A stretch of 64,000 nucleotides of DNA from Anaerostipes caccae L1-92 (GTDB lineage Bacteria; Bacillota; Clostridia; Lachnospirales; Lachnospiraceae). The translations under genes and the position numbers were made by a program. The notes beneath the pieces are model-generated. The model was not told the origin of the DNA and searched no databases. It saw nothing but the letters and a program-made list of their open reading frames with translations. The stretch lies in assembly GCF_014467075.1 (NCBI RefSeq), contig NZ_AP023027.1, positions 2,731,501-2,795,500 of the forward strand. Direction: 5' to 3'. Shown here piece by piece: positions 60,318 to 64,000 of this stretch (position 1 is the stretch's first letter; each line of letters begins with the position of its first letter).

Positions 60318-63300
60318 CTAAATAATATTATCTTTCTGTAAACATTTTAACAGACGTTTTGTATTGTTTCCATCGTGAAATTCGACTATTTTCTGATAAT
60401 TGCCGATATATTCATTTCGTTGCCCATTCTCAAAATTTTCGATCAACTTTTGTGACAGTTCCTTTTCATTATAGCATATATCTCCAAAAGCGTTTGATTT
60501 ATTTAACATCAGTTTTGTATTTGATCCATATTCCTTCAGACATTCTTCCAGCTCTTCCCAATAGAAAATTACATTTGCCCCTCGGTAAAAAGCATCATAA
60601 GAAATAGAAGAATAATCCGTAATAAGCACTTTTGTGTTCTGTAAAATGGTATCATACTTCAAGTCAGCTTCAGGCAGATACTGACTGAATTCATTTCCAT
60701 TTCCCCTAAATATCTCTGAGATGAGCGGGTGGGGGAGCAGAGTCAGCTTCTTCCGAAGACTTTCAGGAACTGCATATACCATCCTTTCCAACATTTTATA
60801 ATATTTCGTCTGGTAAAGATCTTCAACTGCTTGATTATACTCCCATGGTCTCCATGTAGGCATGATAACAATCCTGTCTGCATCTTCATTCCATTTGTTT
60901 TTATCAAACTTACATAGCCCTGTCAAATATATATGCTCTGGTTTGTGCTGGCCAAAATCAAGAAAATGTTCTGCCTCCAAATCAGATGAAACTACAACTC
61001 TATACTCCTTAGCTTTTTTCGGCATCTGACTGAACATCTTTCTGGAAACAGAATCCAGCGAAATCATATACATAACACCATGCTGCAGAAATATATAGTT
61101 AAATCTTTTATTGACGATTCTTTTCCTGACAGCTTTGCTGCTGCACCTTGTTTCTAATGCATGCCCTATACTTTCTGAAGACATAAATGTCTTACATGCA
61201 AAAAACATGAAATAGTGTTTAAGAGAAAACTTTGAAATCAAATTATTTTTATATTTTTGTTTAATTTCACTCCCGTGTTTTTTGAGATACTCTTCATCCA
61301 AGACAAAAAATACATTTTTATAGTTCTGATCAATGAGTTCTTCATATAAAACAGACGCTGACTCCTCATATCTGGAACAATTTTTCTCATATAATAAAAT
61401 GTAATTTTTCTTCTGAAGAGCTTTTGCTGCGAGTGATGCGGCCCATAATTTTATTCTCTGCCAATTGACATCCGTAAAATTTATTGGCCGGACAGACAAT
61501 GCCAGAAATCCATTATCATTCGCCCGATAATAAATGGTCCGGTTAATATCTTTGTATCTGCTGACAGCTGAAATTTTATAACCGTTTTCTTTGCGTCCAT
61601 AAATGACTTTCTTTTTAAATCCAAATCCGTCTCTGTCTTCCCAGCACCAGTGCAGCGTACTGCTGAGTTTCATTTTTTCAATCGTTGTATTATGAATTTT
61701 AAAAATACAAATATTTAGTTTGCCGTCACCAAACCAAGGAATCCCTTTTTTAAACAAAAAACAAGATTGCAGCTTTTGATCACCAGCTTCAATTTCAACT
61801 TCTCTCTGGCTGACATCAATTACGGAATAATAACGGACCAAAGATACCGCTGTATAATAAAATCGTGTCCTAAAAGTTTTTATAAATAACGCTGAATACT
61901 CTATTGTCTTATTGAAAAACTTCTTTTTTGCGTCATCGACATTTTCCTCTTTTTCTATAAGTTCCTCTTTAAAATCCTTTTTTCTCCAATCTAAAACCCG
62001 ATCAAAATTTTGTAATGCAAGCTTTTTATTAAAGAGAAAAGAGGAATGTAGAACTTTACATCCTTCAACTTCATACGGAAGAAGTATGATACTTTTTTCG
62101 CATATTAAGGAAGAAAAAGTATCAATCATCTTTTCTCCGTCCACACCAAACTGAACAAACTCATCTATTTTCATCTTTCCAAAAAGACGATTTTTTTGAT
62201 ACTCGAAAATACTTCTGATCCTGTCTGAATAATTCGTGACTCCCAACTTCTTTCTCAGCCAAAGAAGTGTTTTTTCTTTTACCATAAAAGTATAATTATT
62301 TACCAATCCATGGACCTGAACTTCTTTCGGAAGTTCATTCTTTAAGAACTCTACTTTACGGTAAGACAGTTTTCCTTTAAAGCCCAGCATGACATTATAC
62401 CCAGAATAATCCAGTGCCTTTAAATACCTGACTAATAAATATTTCTGTGAGTCATCACCCAATGTATCACCGTATACATAAAGATTCTTTTTATTATTCA
62501 ATCGTGCAGCTTGTATACAAAGATTTTCTGCTTTTCCCTGGAATACTAATTCCAGTAATTTTCTGCTGGAATGCCTGTCCGCATATTTGCAAAACTTATT
62601 TATAAAATTCTTCGTATCAATTTCCCTTACATGATTTATTTCATATAAAAGTGAATCTACATTTTCTACAATTGGAAACGGCAGTTCATCTATGGAAAAA
62701 TAAGTTCCTTTTTCTTGTTCATATTTCTCCTGATCATATGCATATAATACAATTGGCTTTTGTGATACTGCGAAATCAAAAATCACGCTTGAATAATCAG
62801 AAATCAACATATCACAGTTCTTTAAAAAGTCATATGTCTCCTGATCTTTTGGAAAAGATCTGATGTGCTTGTACTGTTCAAAATCCATATCATTTCCTAC
62901 TAAGAAATGCAGATTAACGTATAAGATCTGCTCATCCCCCAGACCTTTATCAATTTCATTTAAAAATTCAGCGACAATTCTTTTTTGCTCTTTTACATTT
63001 GCAATGCGTCCCGACCCGCGCCATGTAGGTAAATACGCAATATTTTTTATCTTTTCTGCCGGTGCACTTCCATCATAAAAGGCATCATTTCTTGGATAAT
63101 CACACATCAGGCACTTGCCAGTCATAAAATTTCTGAGATCATAATCATCTAAAAACACTTCTCTGGTATGATCATTTGGGAACAGTGCATAATCACACAT
63201 TAAATAATTCTTTTGGACATTTGGCAGAGATGTGGCATTTTTCAGATCACTGATCCCTAAATATTTTATTGGAGTTCCATGCCATGTGTTCACATAGACC

Positions 63301-63674
63301 TGTTCTTCCCTTTTCACCATATAAGTAGGAAAGGAATTATCCGTAAACAGATATTTTGCTGTGGCGAGATATTCTGCATATTTTTTTGAATTACGAACAA
63401 CAACTTGTGCCTTAAAGAACTTATAATTTTTTAAGATCTCTTTAGTCTTTTTTTCCGTATCTTTGGTAGCCACAAAAATAGGATGTTTATCCTTCCACTT
63501 TGGATTTTGTTCTATTTCCTTGAGAAGATAAAACATATTTCCATTATAGTTTTTGCCTTGAGCTCCCTCCAATAACACCAAAGAGGTATCTACGCACTTT
63601 TTGCGAGAAACCTCTCTGTAAACATCTATAACATCCTTATCGCCCTTTGTAAATCTTTTTAATTTATGCAGCAT
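60318..63674 (-). CDS. Two-domain CDP-glycerol glycerophosphotransferase family protein (very large)
   Basis: The 1118-residue protein has a canonical TagF-like domain (about 40-390: VNTWHGTPIKYLGISD, CDYPRNDAFYDG, AYLPTWRGSGRI, ISDYSSVIFDFAVSQKPIVLY), a central region of about 370 residues without recognised motifs but many aromatic and Lys residues, and a second, diverged TagF-like domain (about 765-1118) in which WHG is replaced by FLQHGVMYM, with IVIMPTWRPWEYN and ITDYSSISYDAFYRG kept. It might act as a polymerase with two sites, one priming or inactive. The gene is visibly richer in A+T than its neighbours. Confidence 0.82.
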   Translation of the reverse strand: MLHKLKRFTKGDKDVIDVYREVSRKKCVDTSLVLLEGAQGKNYNGNMFYLLKEIEQNPKWKDKHPIFVATKDTEKKTKEILKNYKFFKAQVVVRNSKKYAEYLATAKYLFTDNSFPTYMVKREEQVYVNTWHGTPIKYLGISDLKNATSLPNVQKNYLMCDYALFPNDHTREVFLDDYDLRNFMTGKCLMCDYPRNDAFYDGSAPAEKIKNIAYLPTWRGSGRIANVKEQKRIVAEFLNEIDKGLGDEQILYVNLHFLVGNDMDFEQYKHIRSFPKDQETYDFLKNCDMLISDYSSVIFDFAVSQKPIVLYAYDQEKYEQEKGTYFSIDELPFPIVENVDSLLYEINHVREIDTKNFINKFCKYADRHSSRKLLELVFQGKAENLCIQAARLNNKKNLYVYGDTLGDDSQKYLLVRYLKALDYSGYNVMLGFKGKLSYRKVEFLKNELPKEVQVHGLVNNYTFMVKEKTLLWLRKKLGVTNYSDRIRSIFEYQKNRLFGKMKIDEFVQFGVDGEKMIDTFSSLICEKSIILLPYEVEGCKVLHSSFLFNKKLALQNFDRVLDWRKKDFKEELIEKEENVDDAKKKFFNKTIEYSALFIKTFRTRFYYTAVSLVRYYSVIDVSQREVEIEAGDQKLQSCFLFKKGIPWFGDGKLNICIFKIHNTTIEKMKLSSTLHWCWEDRDGFGFKKKVIYGRKENGYKISAVSRYKDINRTIYYRANDNGFLALSVRPINFTDVNWQRIKLWAASLAAKALQKKNYILLYEKNCSRYEESASVLYEELIDQNYKNVFFVLDEEYLKKHGSEIKQKYKNNLISKFSLKHYFMFFACKTFMSSESIGHALETRCSSKAVRKRIVNKRFNYIFLQHGVMYMISLDSVSRKMFSQMPKKAKEYRVVVSSDLEAEHFLDFGQHKPEHIYLTGLCKFDKNKWNEDADRIVIMPTWRPWEYNQAVEDLYQTKYYKMLERMVYAVPESLRKKLTLLPHPLISEIFRGNGNEFSQYLPEADLKYDTILQNTKVLITDYSSISYDAFYRGANVIFYWEELEECLKEYGSNTKLMLNKSNAFGDICYNEKELSQKLIENFENGQRNEYIGNYQKIVEFHDGNNTKRLLKCLQKDNII

Positions 63675-63682
63675 AATAGCAC

Positions 63683-64000
63683 CTATTTAGTCTTCTCTTC
63701 ATAAATTTTACTTACTTCACCAATGTCACCGCTTGCAATAATCCTGCCTTTTTCCAAAAGAATTGCTTTGTTACAGAGTCTCTGAACCTGTTCCAGAGAA
63801 TGAGAGACAAACAGCACCGTAACACCTTTGTCAAACATACTCATAATTTTCGCTTCGCTTTTCCTGCGAAACTTAGCATCACCAACCGACAAAACTTCAT
63901 CCAAAATCAGAATATCCGGTTCAACCAATGTGGCAACGGAAAATCCAAGCCTTGACTTCATTCCTGATGAATAGTTCTTAACAGGCACATCAATGAAATT
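63683..64000 (-). CDS. Polysaccharide/teichoic acid export ABC transporter, ATP-binding protein, C-terminal part (cut by window edge)
   Basis: Only the last 105 codons are present; translation runs in from the right edge (NFIDVPVKNYSSGMKSRLGF). The signature is YSSGMKSRLGFS, Walker B is DILILDEVLSVGD and the H-loop LFVSHSLEQV, matching TagH/KpsT-type exporters that flip lipid-linked polymer outward. The upstream permease is expected just outside the window. It precedes the TagF-like gene by 8 bases. Confidence 0.85.
   Translation of the reverse strand, partial: NFIDVPVKNYSSGMKSRLGFSVATLVEPDILILDEVLSVGDAKFRRKSEAKIMSMFDKGVTVLFVSHSLEQVQRLCNKAILLEKGRIIASGDIGEVSKIYEEKTK

Overview
The window reads as a chromosomal segment of an anaerobic, spore-former-related member of the Clostridia, most likely Lachnospiraceae. 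The evidence is a glutamate-synthase-linked [FeFe] hydrogenase, a clostridial 4-hydroxybutyrate dehydrogenase, a Trp T-box leader, a Spo0A-type DNA-binding domain, polyglycerol-phosphate (teichoic-type) polymer genes, GGAGG-type ribosome binding sites and moderate-to-low GC. I cannot fix the genus. Most genes lie on the minus strand in long, tightly packed operons. I saw no tRNA, rRNA, CRISPR array, prophage or transposase.

Layout. 1-2.7 kb: start of citrate synthase and a polar amino-acid ABC transporter. 2.8-5.7 kb: two tandem secreted glucosaminidases. 5.8-10.1 kb: a large repeat-containing, wall-anchored surface protein whose reading frame is broken at a run of nine G, next to an ECF-type sigma factor carrying its own membrane-anchored extracytoplasmic domain. 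10.2-11.3 kb: an RpoD-family sigma factor. 11.5-18.3 kb: complete tryptophan operon trpE-trpGD-trpC-trpF-trpB-trpA behind a consensus promoter and a T-box leader. 18.6-19.7 kb: a coiled-coil protein made of 42-bp tandem repeats and a hairpin-rich noncoding stretch. 19.7-24.6 kb: NADP isocitrate dehydrogenase and the hydrogenase/NAD(P)H-oxidoreductase pair, with a Rex-like site upstream. 24.8-29.2 kb: a chloramphenicol-acetyltransferase homologue, DegV, DUF368, DUF5721 and HtrA. 29.4-33.1 kb: an initiating polyprenyl-phosphate sugar transferase, an LCP ligase and a cyclopropane fatty acid synthase. 33.1-34.5 kb: an XRE regulator divergent from a stand-alone Spo0A effector domain.

34.5-48.5 kb: a long co-directional catabolic locus joining a galactitol-type PTS with its PRD regulator, two aldolases, two zinc dehydrogenases, a 2-hydroxyacid dehydrogenase and a phosphotriesterase-family lactonase to an Old Yellow Enzyme, a MaoC hydratase, 4-hydroxybutyrate dehydrogenase and a CoA-transferase. 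My inference is that it imports and phosphorylates a polyol or sugar, oxidises it to a phospho-lactone, hydrolyses and cleaves that, and disposes of a C4 product as an acyl-CoA. I know of no described pathway with this exact gene set, so it is the leading candidate for a new system.

48.6-64 kb: a surface-polymer operon with five proteins carrying six CDP-glycerol glycerophosphotransferase-type domains, TagD, GalU, an LTA-synthase-like enzyme, a family 2 glycosyltransferase and the end of an export ABC ATPase. Together with the 29-32 kb genes it could build, extend, export and attach a glycerol-phosphate-rich wall polymer.

The other notable signals are the G9 frame break in the surface protein (candidate phase-variable switch or assembly error) and the Spo0A domain without a receiver. 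All assignments come from reading the sequence; no database search was run.
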